Shown here piece after piece: positions 1-10,404 of a DNA stretch of 64,000 bases. Within the stretch, counting starts at the first letter, position 1, and each line of letters starts with the position of its first letter. Location: NCBI RefSeq assembly GCF_047948215.1, contig NC_134463.1, positions 97,368,657 to 97,432,656 on the forward strand, read 5' to 3'. Position numbers and translations under genes: made by a program. This stretch comes from Lycorma delicatula (lineage: Eukaryota; Arthropoda; Insecta; Hemiptera; Fulgoridae). The notes below the pieces were generated by a model. The model worked only from the letters and a program-made list of their open reading frames with translations. It made no database searches and was not told the origin of the DNA.

Positions 1-249
1 AATAAAATCGTAGAAATTAATTTTTTTTTTAAATATAGTGTCTTGTTCTACAATAAACAAACGCGTTAGTTTTTACTATGAAATAGAATTGAATTTCTCT
101 TCAGCTGAGTAAACAATTTAAATAATTAATGTTAAAAATGTAATAAATTAAAATAAATTGATGATTTGATAAAATAAGTCGTTAATTAGGTTTAACATTC
201 ATATTATCGTAGATCAGGTAATAACAACTGCTGTACAACTAGAATTATA

Positions 250-685
250 TTAACATCTCCGTCGCGGCTTCGTCCGCTTTTTATGGTTACTTGCGTTTCC
301 TGTCGCGGTCAGTTTTCTTTTATTTAATGCTTTCTAGTCAAATAATCGACTTGAAAATGCGCAATTATATTAACGACAGAAACACTAAGCGTTTTATGAA
401 AATTATTATTTTTAAAGCAAGAAGTGGCATACTTCCTCTCAATTCTAATCCCAGTAGGGAATTGAATGAAAAGATATGCTCATTCACCAGGGAGAAGGAA
501 GTTGTTTATTTTGTAGATAAGTGTCCGATTCTATCGGAGATTAGAAAATTATGGCTAGGAAAAAGGACTCTAACAGAGGAAGGTCTAGTTGGATTGTTAA
601 ATGGAAGTAACTGGAGAATTTTAGTGGAATTTTGAACGGGTCGTTAGCCTATAGGAAAAGTTTAGAAATAGAATTCAACTTTTAA
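250..685 (+). pseudogene. Non-LTR retrotransposon ORF2 C-terminal remnant
   Basis: The + strand translates into a segment resembling the far C-terminus of LINE ORF2 proteins. A stretch reading KARSGILPLNSNPS is followed by a degenerate Cys-rich region and the motif CPILSEIRKLWLGKR, then LLNGSNWRILVEF. Intact relatives usually carry a CxxC...H...C zinc-knuckle just before the CP..R segment. Here the second Cys and the His appear lost (CSFT, and V where H is expected). The open frame stops at 633-635, but a +1 shift restores a related reading (AYRKSLEIEFNF) that ends at 683-685, so the copy is frameshifted. No RT domain lies upstream inside the window, so it is 5'-truncated or continues off the left edge. 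The LINE-tail identification is from motif memory. The clade is not resolved. Confidence 0.5.
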
Positions 686-1081
686 CTAATTTTTGTAAAA
701 TTATTATAATTTTTTTGGTCTTTTTTTACCACTGCGGCACGCAGTAATATTCAAACAGTAGCCACTACTGTTTGAATATTGCTAAAAATGGTCGCATATG
801 AGGAGGGAAAAGGAGGGACTTTTTATTTTGTTTTGTCTGCAAAAAGATACGAAGTATAAGTAATTTTGTAATAACTAAACTCTTTCGCAACGGGGCAGAC
901 GACCTTACGGTTATGTCTACGTGTGGAAGAGAGTGTTTTCAGTTTGTTTATTGTTAAATTGTAACGAGTATAAATATGTTGTATGTTATGTTTCTTTTAT
1001 AAATTGAATGTAATTCTTTGTCTTTTCAAACTGAATGTGTGCTTTTAGTTAGAAATAAACACACTATTATTGTTATTATTA
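686..1081 (+). repeat. Probable 3' untranslated tail of the preceding LINE
   Basis: After the restored stop codon the sequence holds no ORF. It includes a perfect hairpin (743-783) and ends near 1063-1080 in a short ATT/GTT-rich tract, as many non-LTR elements end in simple repeats. Assignment as LINE 3' UTR rests on position only. Confidence 0.3.
743..783. repeat. Perfect short-loop hairpin
   Basis: Positions 746-761 and 765-780 are exact reverse complements (16 bp) around a 3-nt loop (CCA). The pairing extends outward to 743 and 783 with one T-G wobble. It could form a cruciform in DNA or a stable stem in RNA. Confidence 0.85.
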
Positions 1082-1366
1082 GTTAAGTAACCGGAGGTAA
1101 GTGCATCCAGTCGCATCGCACGTACAGTAACAGCGACAATGGCTGTGTTGGTTGGCCGCTGCGCCGTATACAGACTCACCCGTAAAAATACCCGAAAATA
1201 GTTTTTAGATATTTAACTAAAGAGTATTTTCAAGCCCAATATCTCGTTTAGTATAGTCGGAAAAGAGGAAAATTTGCGATCGTTATTCAATTTTTTTTTA
1301 CCTTTCTTCACACCTTCCAAAGTCGAATTTCAAAAAATAGAAATATTTTTTAAAATATTCACATTT

Positions 1367-1655
1367 GGTGGGTTAGTCTGGTTGTGAACTCGTCATTGGA
1401 AATCAGTTAATTTTGAAGTCAAAAGATCTAAAGTTCAAATCCTAGTAAAATCAGTTAACTTTTGTACGGATTTGAATACTAGATCGTGGATACAGGTGTT
1501 CTAAGGTGGTTGGGTTTCAATAAATCACACATCTCAGGAATGGTCGACCTAAGACTGTACTAGACTACAATTCATTGATATTCATACTTATCATCCTCAT
1601 TCATCCTCTGGAGTAATACCTTATGCTGGTTCCGGAGGCTAAACAGAAAAAAAGT
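1367..1655 (+). mobile_element. SINE family A, diverged copy
   Basis: This is a degenerate tRNA-like head (GGTGGGTTAGTCTG, then AAGTTCAAATCCTAGTAAA as a B-box region). The shared body follows (ACTAGATCGTGGATAC, GTGGTTGGGTTTCAATAAA, CACACATCTCAGGAATGG). It ends in the family tail CATTCATCCTCTGGAG...CCGGAGGCTAAACAG plus an A-rich end. It matches the better-preserved copies at 56.65 and 59.80 kb, with many substitutions. No clear target-site duplication was found. Confidence 0.85.
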
Positions 1656-1799
1656 CTCATGGGGATTTTCTTCTGCTCAAGTGTGTGTTTCTATAACTTA
1701 CAATGCCATTTAATGTAAAACAGGATTCATCAGTAATTAGAATATTACTTACTTACTTAAATCGGTTTAATAAATTTTTTAATTAACCTCGATAGAATT

Positions 1800-2045
1800 T
1801 CATCCGAAATCACTTTTATTCAATTTCTTAGATCAAAAACCATAAGAAAGTACCAAATTTACCCCCTAAATTTGTACCCCAAGAATCTTAGTACGGTTTA
1901 ATTTTATAGAGAGAGCAGAAAACAGAGCAAAATATTTTGTGACTAGAAACTTGTTAACAAACCGTTTTCTGACCTATGTTTGTATGAACTTTTTTATTAT
2001 TTTTGGCTATAGAGTTGAAAAAATAATCGGGTGCTAAAAAAATAT
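1800..2045. mobile_element. Isolated terminal repeat of the long-TIR mariner family
   Basis: The stretch ACTTGTTAACAAACCG...TGACCTATGTTTGTATG aligns by eye with the right terminal regions at about 51.45 kb (ACTTGTTAACGAAGCG...GGACCTATGTTTATATG) and 53.65 kb (AGACCTGTGTTTATAAGG). The upstream 1800-1870 also resembles 53.50-53.57 kb. No transposase or partner repeat is visible next to it, so it is a solo or truncated end. Confidence 0.45.
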
Positions 2046-2509
2046 TCAAAAATCCATTTTAACCTTTAAACCCGGAATTTAAAATAAATCTTAAAATTGG
2101 TTTGTAGATATTTACATGCAGATTACATACATTAAAAATCAAGTTGATACATTCGTTTTTTTTTTACTGATCAATTAAGAAAATAACCCTTTAAACTGTG
2201 CACTTACACCGTAAGAAGAACGTGTGTACAAATTCTCACCAATTTACCTTCAGTAGTTTTTACCGGATGTTAATTATGAATTGCTCACAAAATATTATTC
2301 TATATATAGATTTTTCTAACTATAAAAATTCAATGAGTGAATGATTAAAGATGTTATTTATAGCAATAATTTTATTTTAATGTTTAATGTATGCTTTATC
2401 ATATGTTAATCATAAGTCAATCTTATCGATATAATAAAAACAGAAATATAAAAAATATACTTGAAAAAAGTTCTTGTATTCATATAAATTCAGTATATAA
2501 TTGATTTCT

Positions 2510-3160
2510 AAACTTAAAAAAATCTGATGTGGACACTACATGACTTCCTTGTGCGCCTATTAAATTACAAGTACACATTCTTAAAAGTACATAAAAGTTT
2601 ATTTCATTAATAACTTTTGATATTTTTTTTTATTATTGAATTATATTTCTTATATTTTTTTTACAATCAGAGGTTAATAATTATTAATAAATCAATATAT
2701 TTAAATTAAAGAAAAGAGATGAAGTCGGATTTGAACCGATGTGCCTTCCCCCTGTAAAATTCAGATATTTCATTAATTAAAATTTTATTTAGGTATAACT
2801 CTGGAACCAGTTAAAATAAGTATGATATATCGTTGAAAAGCTCTCTACAAGAGTTTATTACTGCAGAAAAAGTACAAAATCCAGATCTTTTAGATTTTGG
2901 GCTTTATTGGATACTTTTGGTCCAGTCGATTGCAATCAAAAGGGAAGGTTCACCACTTGTTACAACAGTCCTAAATCAATAATTTCAACATCCTACGGCT
3001 AATCGTTTTTGAGTTATGCGAGATTCGTACGTACAAACTTCACCCCAAAACTAGTCAAAATGGATATTTCCATTGAAATTTGAAAACCGAAATTTTTCGC
3101 GATCACAGTACTTCCTTTTCTTTGTGCAAATAAGTAAAAAGTGAAATCCCTCCATTAAAG
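2510..3160 (-). repeat. Unclassified dispersed repeat, family D, copy 1
   Basis: Read on the minus strand, this matches two other places in the window: 34675-36190 (interrupted) and 49060-49390 (truncated). Shared landmarks on the element strand are GGAAGTACTGTGATCGCG near its start, TTGCAATCGACTGGACCAAA in the middle, GCACATCGGTTCAAATCCGA (a B-box-like string), and TTAATAGGCGCACAAGGAAG near the end. No ORF or terminal repeat is obvious, so its class is unknown. This copy is uninterrupted and gives the empty-site reference for the 35-kb insertion. Confidence 0.75.
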
Positions 3161-3943
3161 CAATTTGTTTCGTTTTAAATTCAACCTTATCCGTTACACA
3201 ATGGATCGATTTATTTGATTGGTTTTTCCCCTTTTTTCCTTTTTATTTTGTCGAGATCTTGGTATTGGCACATTAATTTTCAGACAATGAGAAAGGTTTT
3301 ATAATGAAAAGTTATACGCACATTATGAAGATTTTTGGAGTAATCTACAGTATGCTTAGAACTATTGTTACAATACACTATTAATGATGTGTAGACCAAA
3401 ATTACATTAGTACATACATTTAGTCTTCTTATATTTGACGTATTTCACAAAAAAAAAAAAAAATCATTATATTACTCTAAACATCTTTAGCCCTCGGTTC
3501 GTCAGTCTCTGTCATTTGTTTCTCTACATTCCTTGGCGTACCAGGGTTTCTAATGGTTTATTTTTCCATCCCGGCAGCATTTTTAGTTGGCCTATCCTTA
3601 TTTTTAAGAAATAAAATTGAAAAACATAAATATATATATTGTTTTTTTTTCTTTAAATTGCACTAAATAATAAAAAATTATACTATTTCTTTAAATTTAT
3701 AATTCTGAATTTCACGTCTGATTAATTTGAGTTGTTAGTTATTTTAGTTAACTTCAATAAGTTGAAATTTAATGAAGGATTTGTAAAAATTGTTTTTTTG
3801 AACAATTTCTGTTGAAGTCGACTTTATTACTAGTTTAAAAAAGTATTTTGTTCATTGCTTTAAATGAATTTTACATACCCGTAATTTTTTTTAATTGTTT
3901 AATACATACCTTTCTAATTAATTTCTTTTTTACTTTTTTCATT

Positions 3944-3951
3944 AAAAAAAA
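3944..3951 (-). terminator. Pol III terminator of the tRNA-Asp gene
   Basis: Eight A on the + strand are a T8 run on the coding strand, 4 bp past the mature 3' end of the tRNA. This is the usual RNA polymerase III stop. Confidence 0.8.
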
Positions 3952-3955
3952 TTAC

Positions 3956-4027
3956 CTCCCCGGCGGGGAATTGAACCCCGGTCTCCCGCGTGACAGGCGG
4001 GGATACTGACCACTATACTACCGAGGA
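3956..4027 (-). tRNA. tRNA-Asp: tRNA-Asp (anticodon GTC)
   Basis: The minus strand folds into a complete 72-nt cloverleaf. The acceptor TCCTCGG pairs with CCGGGGA at all seven positions (one T-G wobble), followed by a G discriminator. The anticodon arm is CCCGC-CTGTCAC-GCGGG, with anticodon GTC (+ strand GAC at 3992-3994). The T arm is CGGGG-TTCAATT-CCCCG. The internal A box (TAGTATAGTGGT) and B box (GGTTCAATTCC) are intact, and a T8 terminator follows. There is no intron and no encoded CCA, as in nuclear eukaryotic tRNAs. Its fully paired stems separate it from the tRNA-headed SINEs elsewhere in the window, all of which have broken stems and a SINE body. From memory, the last acceptor pair is often T-A in animal tRNA-Asp; here it is G-C on both sides, which suggests a compensated change. 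It is the only feature here that looks like an intact functional host gene. Confidence 0.96.
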
Positions 4028-4823
4028 CTGGTTAAATTGTCTCAAATTATATGTACTCAATTTCATGCTCTTACTTTTTTTTTTTTTTTAAGTCAGGTTA
4101 GTCGATTGTAGTAAATTAAATTTATGAACGGGAAGAATATTTTAATATCATAATTGATAATTTGTATTGTTCTAAAATAAATTTAATGTTTGGAATTAAT
4201 TTTTTTGATTGAATTGTAATTGATTTAAAAAGTTATGATGTTATTTTTAGATATAGATATCTCTATTCTTCGTTTTAAAGCTAACTATGATTGGGTTTAG
4301 TGTAAATTTTAATTGGAATAATTAACTTATAAATATCGATCAGAGAAATTTTTTCTATTTTTTTAACAACTTTATTTAAAACAAGATTAATAAATTATTT
4401 TCATTATCCAGTAAAAGTACAGAATAAAAAACTCGCGCAAAAAGACCGATTTTTCGTTTTGGACGCCCTCACTATTTCAGTCAGAAAGCACTGCTTTGCA
4501 AAGTACAATGCACTACATAATATGATTAAACAGTAGAAGCTACACACAAACATCAAATTTGAACTCCACTGTGACTCACTACATAAGCTGGTATGAAAAA
4601 TACATCATTACCCATTCAACGTAATCTCAAATTGGGGTTATGTTTTCAGGCGTCATTACCGTTCCATTTAACCTTGAATTAAGCGTAACTCAAGAATTAC
4701 TCAACCAATCTTTATCGAATTTTAAAATGTACAACTTCAAATATTCTGTTACAGCATATCCAAATTTCAATGAAATTGATTTGTTAGTTTTGGAAGATTT
4801 TAAGTCTAAAACTTTATACATTG

Positions 4824-4826
<3 letters not shown>

Positions 4827-4880
<54 letters not shown>
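4827..4880. repeat. (TA)n microsatellite
   Basis: About 27 TA units run uninterrupted. A 100-codon ORF passes through it and encodes only a YIYIYI tract, which is not a gene. Confidence 0.95.
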
Positions 4881-4883
<3 letters not shown>

Positions 4884-4970
4884 TGAATATCGTTTATAAT
4901 GACCTCCAAGGAACCGACGATTTTAGTCATTACAATCGATAGTCACAATAAACGATATTTAGGTAGGTAC

Positions 4971-5265
4971 CCGCCGGGTTGGTCTAATGGTGAACACGTC
5001 TTCCCAAATCAGCTGATTTGGAAGTCGAGAGTTCCAGTGTTCAAGTCCTGATAAATGCAGTTAGTTTTGTACGGAATTGAATACTACACCGTGGATACCG
5101 GAGTTCTTTGGTGGTTGGGGTTCAATTAACCACACATCTCAGGAATGATCGAAATGAGACTGTACAAGACTACACTTCATTTACAATCATGCATATCATC
5201 CTCATTCATTCTCTGAAGTAATACCTGAACGGTAATTCCCGGAGGCTAAACAGGAAAAGAAAGAG
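4971..5265 (+). mobile_element. SINE family A
   Basis: The head CCGCCGGGTTGGTCTAATGG carries an A-box-like TGGTCTAATGG. The AAATCAGCTGATTTGGAAG palindrome and a B-box-like GTTCAAGTCC follow. The family body leads to a tail ending CGGAGGCTAAACAGG and an AAAAGAAAG end. It is nearly full length. A weak AGGTAG-type match on either side is too short to call a target duplication. Confidence 0.9.
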
Positions 5266-5579
5266 GTAGATTAGTGGTACTACTTTAAAAATGCCATCTA
5301 CACGGGTATTGTAATACATTAAAATCATAATAATTAAAAATAATGATAAAAATTTATTTCCGTAATAATATAAAAAAAAATATATATACAATAATAAATA
5401 CAAATACGGTAGAGTAAAACAAGATCGAGAAAAATTATAAAAATTAATTATTCTGCAAAAAGTCGGTTATTTTGCTTTGTTTCGAACATTTTGCGTTGTA
5501 ATACAGTTTTTGAAGGTTCTTTTATAAATCAAAACAAAAACTCTTTGTTTCTTCATTATAAGTTACTGTAAGTAGAATT
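5266..5579. other. AT-rich, no gene seen
   Basis: Low-complexity AT-rich sequence. The only ORF (minus strand) is rich in Leu, Tyr and Phe and matches nothing I recognise. Some of it may belong to the 3' end of the Tigger element that follows. Confidence 0.5.
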
Positions 5580-6894
5580 GAGAAACTGTCAAACGGTTTT
5601 CATTGCCGCTGAAACTTCTGGAAGATTTGGCGGGTTGATGTCTTCATCGTTGTCGCTATAATTACCTTCGTTGTGATTATCTACTTCCCCGGCTATTTCT
5701 GCTATTACTGCATCATCACTGTTATAGTTCCATGCGTTTCTAAACCTTTGTCAACTTCTTGATAATCTTCAAACAATGCATTTAACAACGATTGATTTTG
5801 CAGACTACTGCCCCATTCCGCTAAAGATTCTTCTTCACATGAAAGACGTCAGTAACTTTGCCAGCCTGTGGTAAAAATACTTCATGTCGAAAACAATTTT
5901 TTACAGTCAGCAGAGAAACGTTATTCCATGATCTTTCTAACATAATCATAGCATCGAGAATAGTTTCCTTTTTTTTTTCATCTAAATCCTGTATAATTTG
6001 TAAAAGTAGTGGAGTTTTACCGAATTGATCGCGCTTTGGTCTAAGAACTGTAAGACTACTGTTGTTTTTGGTGGTAAGAACACTAACAAAAGATTTTCAA
6101 CGTGTGGATGAGCCGGATAGTTGTCTATGTGGAGGAGTATTTTGTCATTTTTCAATCTTTAATTCACGGTCCCATTTTCGTAACTAAGACGTAACGATAT
6201 CACTTGTCATCCAAATTTTATTGTTAATTTCGTACATAACAAAAAGCGATTTCAATTTTTTTTAAAAATCGCGGTTTAGCACTTTTCCCTATAACCAGAA
6301 GTTTTTTTTACTGTTATTCTTTCTTTTGATAATTAACGCCCCCCCCACCCGACCAACCATGTTTCGCCTTTAAACCGAAGGGTTCCTTCTGACGTCAGTT
6401 TAAAAAAAAGACCGGATTCATCAACATTGTAAATTTTTCGTCCGAATAGCCCTCTTTTAATTTTGGAGAAATGGTTTCTAGCCATTTTCTGACACACCGG
6501 TTGGAGCTGCTGCAGCCCCACCGCTTATTCTCCCCAACACAGTATTGCAACGCTGACAGAACCGTTGCATTCAAGGTGAAGTTATTTCATGTGGTTTACC
6601 AAATTTTTCAGAAAAATCATTCGCCTTAGTTTGTAATATAGGGACGCTAATAACGATATCACTAGCCTTCTGTTATTTAAACCATTTTAACAGCGCTTGG
6701 TCTACATCATTATGTTGACTAGGCTATAATTTTTTTGATTTCATGGAATTTTTTTCAAAATTTTTCTTAATTTTTTCACGGTTCTTCCATATCACCGTTA
6801 TTGTCGAAGGACTTACGCCTAATTCTTGGGCGATGTCCTTCTTAGTTTCACCATACTCTAACCGCCAGATAATGTACGCCTTTTCCTCTATCAT
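5580..6894 (-). pseudogene. Tigger/pogo-type DDE transposase, frameshifted
   Basis: The minus strand reads, in shifting frames, as a Tc1/mariner-superfamily pogo/Tigger transposase. A start ATG at 6894 opens MIEEKAYIIWRLEYGETKK and IAQELGVSPSTITVIWK, a pipsqueak/CENP-B-type helix-turn-helix. A second DNA-binding segment follows (DVDQALLKWF, LQTKANDFSEKFG), then the first catalytic block IYNVDESGLFFKLTSEGTL with its Asp. Further on comes KNDKILLHIDNYPAHPHV, the second-Asp block, then FLPPKTTVVLQSLDQ. Stop codons and frame changes are frequent, so it is dead. The C-terminal third is hard to follow below 5900. Terminal repeats were not identified. A piggyBac-like insertion begins only 34 bp upstream of the ATG and probably separates the gene from its 5' end. 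Family assignment is from motif memory. Confidence 0.8.
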
Positions 6895-6927
6895 GAATGT
6901 TTTCGCGAAGTCATAATTAAATCACTA

Positions 6928-7913
6928 TTAACCCTTAACTGGTCACTCTCTTTTTATAACATTACTAGTCGCGTCGGGTCACTATGACCCGAACATTCTA
7001 AATTAAATTAATAATATATTATTCGATTTAAAAAGAAAGGAACACTTGTATTCGAAAAAGAAACTATTATTTATTCAAATAAAAATAAATATTTCCTTGT
7101 TTAAAACAAAATAATCGAGGAAAAACAGAAATTAAAAAACCTTGTAAAAAATAAAGATCACATTTTAGTTCAATTTTGCTGGCGTAAACATATAATTATT
7201 CCCGATTGATTATTGAAGACAAACTTACAACACAATCTGAAAATATGTTTTCAAATAAAAATATTTGAACTGAGCCGAATATCTACAAGTAAACAATGCA
7301 CAATTTACTTGGGTGTCAAATTGATTTCCTGAACAATACATTTGTATATATTTTTTCTTAAATTTATTATTTGAGAGTTAGAAATTCTTTATTTCCATCA
7401 CTAACATTAATCACAATTTTTATAGATAAAAGAAGTGTGATTTTTAAAAATATGGTGCCCTCATTTCACACAAACAATGCTATATTTATTGTCCTTGGTG
7501 CTCCGCCAGAGGTGTCAGCGTTTACGTATCCTTCTAACTTCCACATCTCGCTCCTCTGGTTATTGAACATCAACTACAGTAATGTTGTCGTGTTCTTTAA
7601 AACATATTTTTATTCTTTTCAAGTTGTTTTTGGTTTCCCGGAATGAGATACCTTTTAACAAGTAAATTTTGTACTAAAATATGGCCTAAATTTTTAACAA
7701 AATCTCTCGTAATAGTGTAACACAACTAGTCGCGTCGGGTCAAATATCTCATTTTTGTTACACAAACTAAGGGAAGCTGGTTACTGATTGACAGAACGGA
7801 TTACGATGAGAGATTAGCAGGCTTGCCAACCTAATACCATTGAGGAAAATATTAAATTCTAAATAGAAAATAATGTCTCGGGTCATATAGATCCGACTCG
7901 ACCAGTTGGTTAA
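6928..7913. mobile_element. piggyBac-like element or MITE, about 1 kb
   Basis: TTAA occurs at 6928-6931 and 7910-7913, the target duplication typical of piggyBac. The left inside end reads CCCTTAACTGGTCACTC. The right end read inward is CCAACTGGTCGAGTCGG. Both then have a sub-terminal palindrome around a GACCC core: GGGTCACTATGACCC on the left, and GGATCTATATGACCC on the right. An 18-bp string (ACTAGTCGCGTCGGGTCA) occurs at 6964-6981 and again in direct orientation at 7725-7742. The interior shows no clear transposase: a 91-codon + ORF (7371-7646) is not recognisable. It is probably a non-autonomous or heavily eroded copy. Confidence 0.6.
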
Positions 7914-9280
7914 ATGAATTACCCAGGATACGTAAAATAAAATACTGTATCCACACGATATGATAGGTTCACAGCAAAAGATTAATAACAACTGAACGTT
8001 GTTGCTTCAGTTTATAATAATCTAGTACAGGAAGAAAATAAGAAAAACAAGAACTATATATAGTACATATGCAGGTAAAAAGGAAAAGTTGACTCATTTT
8101 AACCGTCAAAATATTTCCGTAGCTACAATGCACGTTATTGACGAGCCACTTCCGTCCGTCATTATAAGCGATAAAATATCGCATTGCAGTAGAGAAAATA
8201 AGTCATAATAACTGATTTGTCTCTACAACCGATGTAATTATAAACAATATACATAATGTATTTATGAATTACAGCATACCAAGAGACATGTTTTTGGTCA
8301 CTTTATCCGATATGTCATTATATCCGACGTCACGATACTTTCTCTCTCACTCTCTCTCCCTCTCTATCTATCTATCTATCTCTCTCTCTCTCTCTGTGTG
8401 TGCGTGCGCGCGCGTGTGTAAAGAAATTAAATTTTAAGTGTGAATGGCATTTTCGTACGCTTCATACTTCAAAATTATTATTTAAATAAAATGTAATAAA
8501 TATAAAATAATCGACAAATCTTGATTTAATTTAATTATATCGAACGTCTATATAAGAAATGTCTTTATAAGAAAACGTCTATATTAACGTGTTACTCGCA
8601 CAGCAATACTCATACGTACGCACACACACATGTACACATGTTTACGGTTGTATTTGAATTGTACAACGCTTGTTCAGTACTGTCTGACGGTAGCCAATCA
8701 GAACGAAGGAAGCCACCTGCGTTTGTTAAACCCCCGTCCCTCCCGCACCCCTCGTCCATTAGTTAGACTGACAGAAGTTTTTACTTATGCCTCATCACAA
8801 AAAAATTAAATAAAAAAAGATTTACCTCTAAAATTCCTCTTAGCTAAAGTCCTCTGTCACCGTATAAACTATACAATTTTATAAATTATGTTATTGTATT
8901 ATTTTATCATTAACTCTTGAACTATTTATTTATTTTATTAAAGCATTTGTTACTATAAGAAATTTGTTTTATTAAATTTATTTATCATTAAATATTTCGC
9001 TTTAATCAACTGATTTTTTTTTAAATCTAGTACAAATGAAGTATTACAATAAATAAAAATACCTTCAAAACTAGAATGATCTAATATACCGGTGATACAG
9101 ATGGGGTTGATGAAGCTTTCTATTATTTAATCAAATCTAATGTTCAATCTTGTGTAATGTCTTTATCAGTAATGCAAGATTTCGCACGCACGCACACACA
9201 CACACACACCGCGCGCAAATGAAATCTGTTACTCCATAATTACAATTTTTGCTTTTTAATTTTTATTAAAATACCAGTAG
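7914..9280. other. Gene-free AT-rich stretch
   Basis: No ORF is recognisable. TTATCCGATATGTCATTATA near 8306 resembles the kind of sequence found at Tigger/pogo ends, so the Tigger at 5.6-6.9 kb might extend here beyond the piggyBac-like insertion, but I cannot show the matching end. A CA-repeat sits at 9184-9210. The segment 8690-8765 is GC-richer and contains a CCAAT-type string (GCCAATCAG) without an adjoining gene. Confidence 0.4.
8338..8419. repeat. Compound microsatellite (CT, CTAT, TG, CG)
   Basis: Consecutive tracts of CT, CTAT and CT units run into TGTGTG and then a GCGCGCGC/GTGTGT run, which can adopt Z-DNA. It lies inside a gene-free stretch from 7914 to 9280. Confidence 0.9.
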
Positions 9281-9303
9281 ACCCGGTAATGCTTCGCTAT
9301 TCC

Positions 9304-9337
<34 letters not shown>

Positions 9338-9850
9338 ATTTGATAAATTTGATACACAATTGAAAATGTGATAAAAAAATTAAAAATCTGAACTTGACAA
9401 ATTTTACCTTTCACTTATTCTCCTTCCCCTTTTCCCTTTCTAACTTCTCCCTTTCACCCTTCCCCTCTCCCACTTTCCTTTTTACCCTTTCCCGTTTTCC
9501 CCTTTTCTCTTTCCCCTTTTTCCCGCGCGTAAATCGGTCCATTAGTTTTTTGGTCTTTAGCGGACACACATACGAACAAGCCTTTTATATATATTTATAT
9601 ATATATATATATATATATATAGAGAACAAAAAAGTTTATTTGTATATTTGTTTGTTTGTTTCGTAAATATGTCGACACCGGCCCCACCTTGCGGGTACAG
9701 TTTTTAAAAAATATTTCTTTTCACGTAACTAATATTCATATTCTGAATACGAACCAAATTGGTCTATAAATATAATTTTTCTAAATATCTCGAACACAGC
9801 GCTACCTAGCGGGTCCAAACTAATTCAGAAACCTAACTAATTCAGAAATA
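9281..9850 (+). mobile_element. Element E, copy 1 (Helitron-like candidate)
   Basis: This matches the copy at 35238-35971. Landmarks are an opening with ACCCGGTAATGCTTCGC, a long CCCTTTTCCC-type pyrimidine block (about 9410-9525), then CCCGCGCGTAAATCGGTCC, GACACACATACGAACA, GACACCGGCCCCACC and CTAGCGGGTCC. The two copies differ in the length of the pyrimidine block and in TA/GA microsatellites gained here (9305-9340, 9590-9620). On the minus strand the first bases form a hairpin 3' end, best seen in copy 2. No Rep/helicase ORF is present, so it would be non-autonomous. Confidence 0.55.
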
Positions 9851-9855
9851 TATAG

Positions 9856-9856
<1 letters not shown>

Positions 9857-9897
<41 letters not shown>
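9857..9897. repeat. (TA)n microsatellite
   Basis: About 20 TA units directly precede a 21-bp inverted repeat. Confidence 0.9.
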
Positions 9898-9898
<1 letters not shown>

Positions 9899-9988
9899 TA
9901 TTGAGGGTTGTAACATTAGATTATCTATATAATATATATTATTACTTACTTAATAAATTTCTTAACAAATGTTACAACCCTCAATATC
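9897..9988. repeat. 21-bp perfect inverted repeat, 50-nt spacer
   Basis: 9897-9917 (GATATTGAGGGTTGTAAC...) and 9968-9988 are exact reverse complements. The right arm overlaps the start of a mariner-like C-terminus, so the left arm may be an inverted duplication of that element. Confidence 0.85.
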
Positions 9989-10135
9989 GATGAACTGAAG
10001 GCGAACGTTCGACAGAAATCAATGCCGTTGACAACAATGTGCAAAACGTTGCTCTCAAAGTTCTTGCGACACCTGACGCAAATTCAGGTGACCCTCACTA
10101 TCATCGCTTGGAACATTTTTTACAAATATAAAACA
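9977..10135 (+). pseudogene. mariner-like transposase C-terminal fragment
   Basis: A short + strand reading NIDELKANVRQK, followed after a frame change by INAVDNNVQNVALKVL, resembles the end of mariner-family transposases. The same IDELKAN string occurs in the better-preserved fragment at 52.9 kb. Nothing of the catalytic core is left. A CA then TA microsatellite follows. Confidence 0.45.
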
Positions 10136-10189
10136 TATAACAGTATCAACGCATCAGGAACAAATGGTAACATAACACACGCACACAGA

Positions 10190-10192
10190 AAA

Positions 10193-10233
<41 letters not shown>

Positions 10234-10322
10234 AAACCAAACAACACGAACAAAGATGCGATTGGGATGGTACATACATATATATATATATTATATATAT
10301 TACATATATATATACATATACA
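10190..10322. repeat. CA and TA microsatellites
   Basis: A (CA)n run near 10191-10208 leads into (TA)n. A second set of TA-rich tracts lies at 10276-10322. Several ORFs here are translations of these repeats only. Confidence 0.9.
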
Positions 10323-10404
10323 TGTACATAAAACATCCCAAATTGTTGATAATTTTTTGGAAACCAACAGCCACTTTTTTTAATTTTTTTCATTTATTAA
10401 CAGA

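Noticed and set aside
8690..8770. CCAAT-type promoter
   Set aside because: GCCAATCAG occurs in a GC-richer patch, but no transcription unit or ORF follows on either strand.
10146..10393. Three ORFs rich in YIYIYI or CVCVC
   Set aside because: Translations of TA and CA microsatellites.
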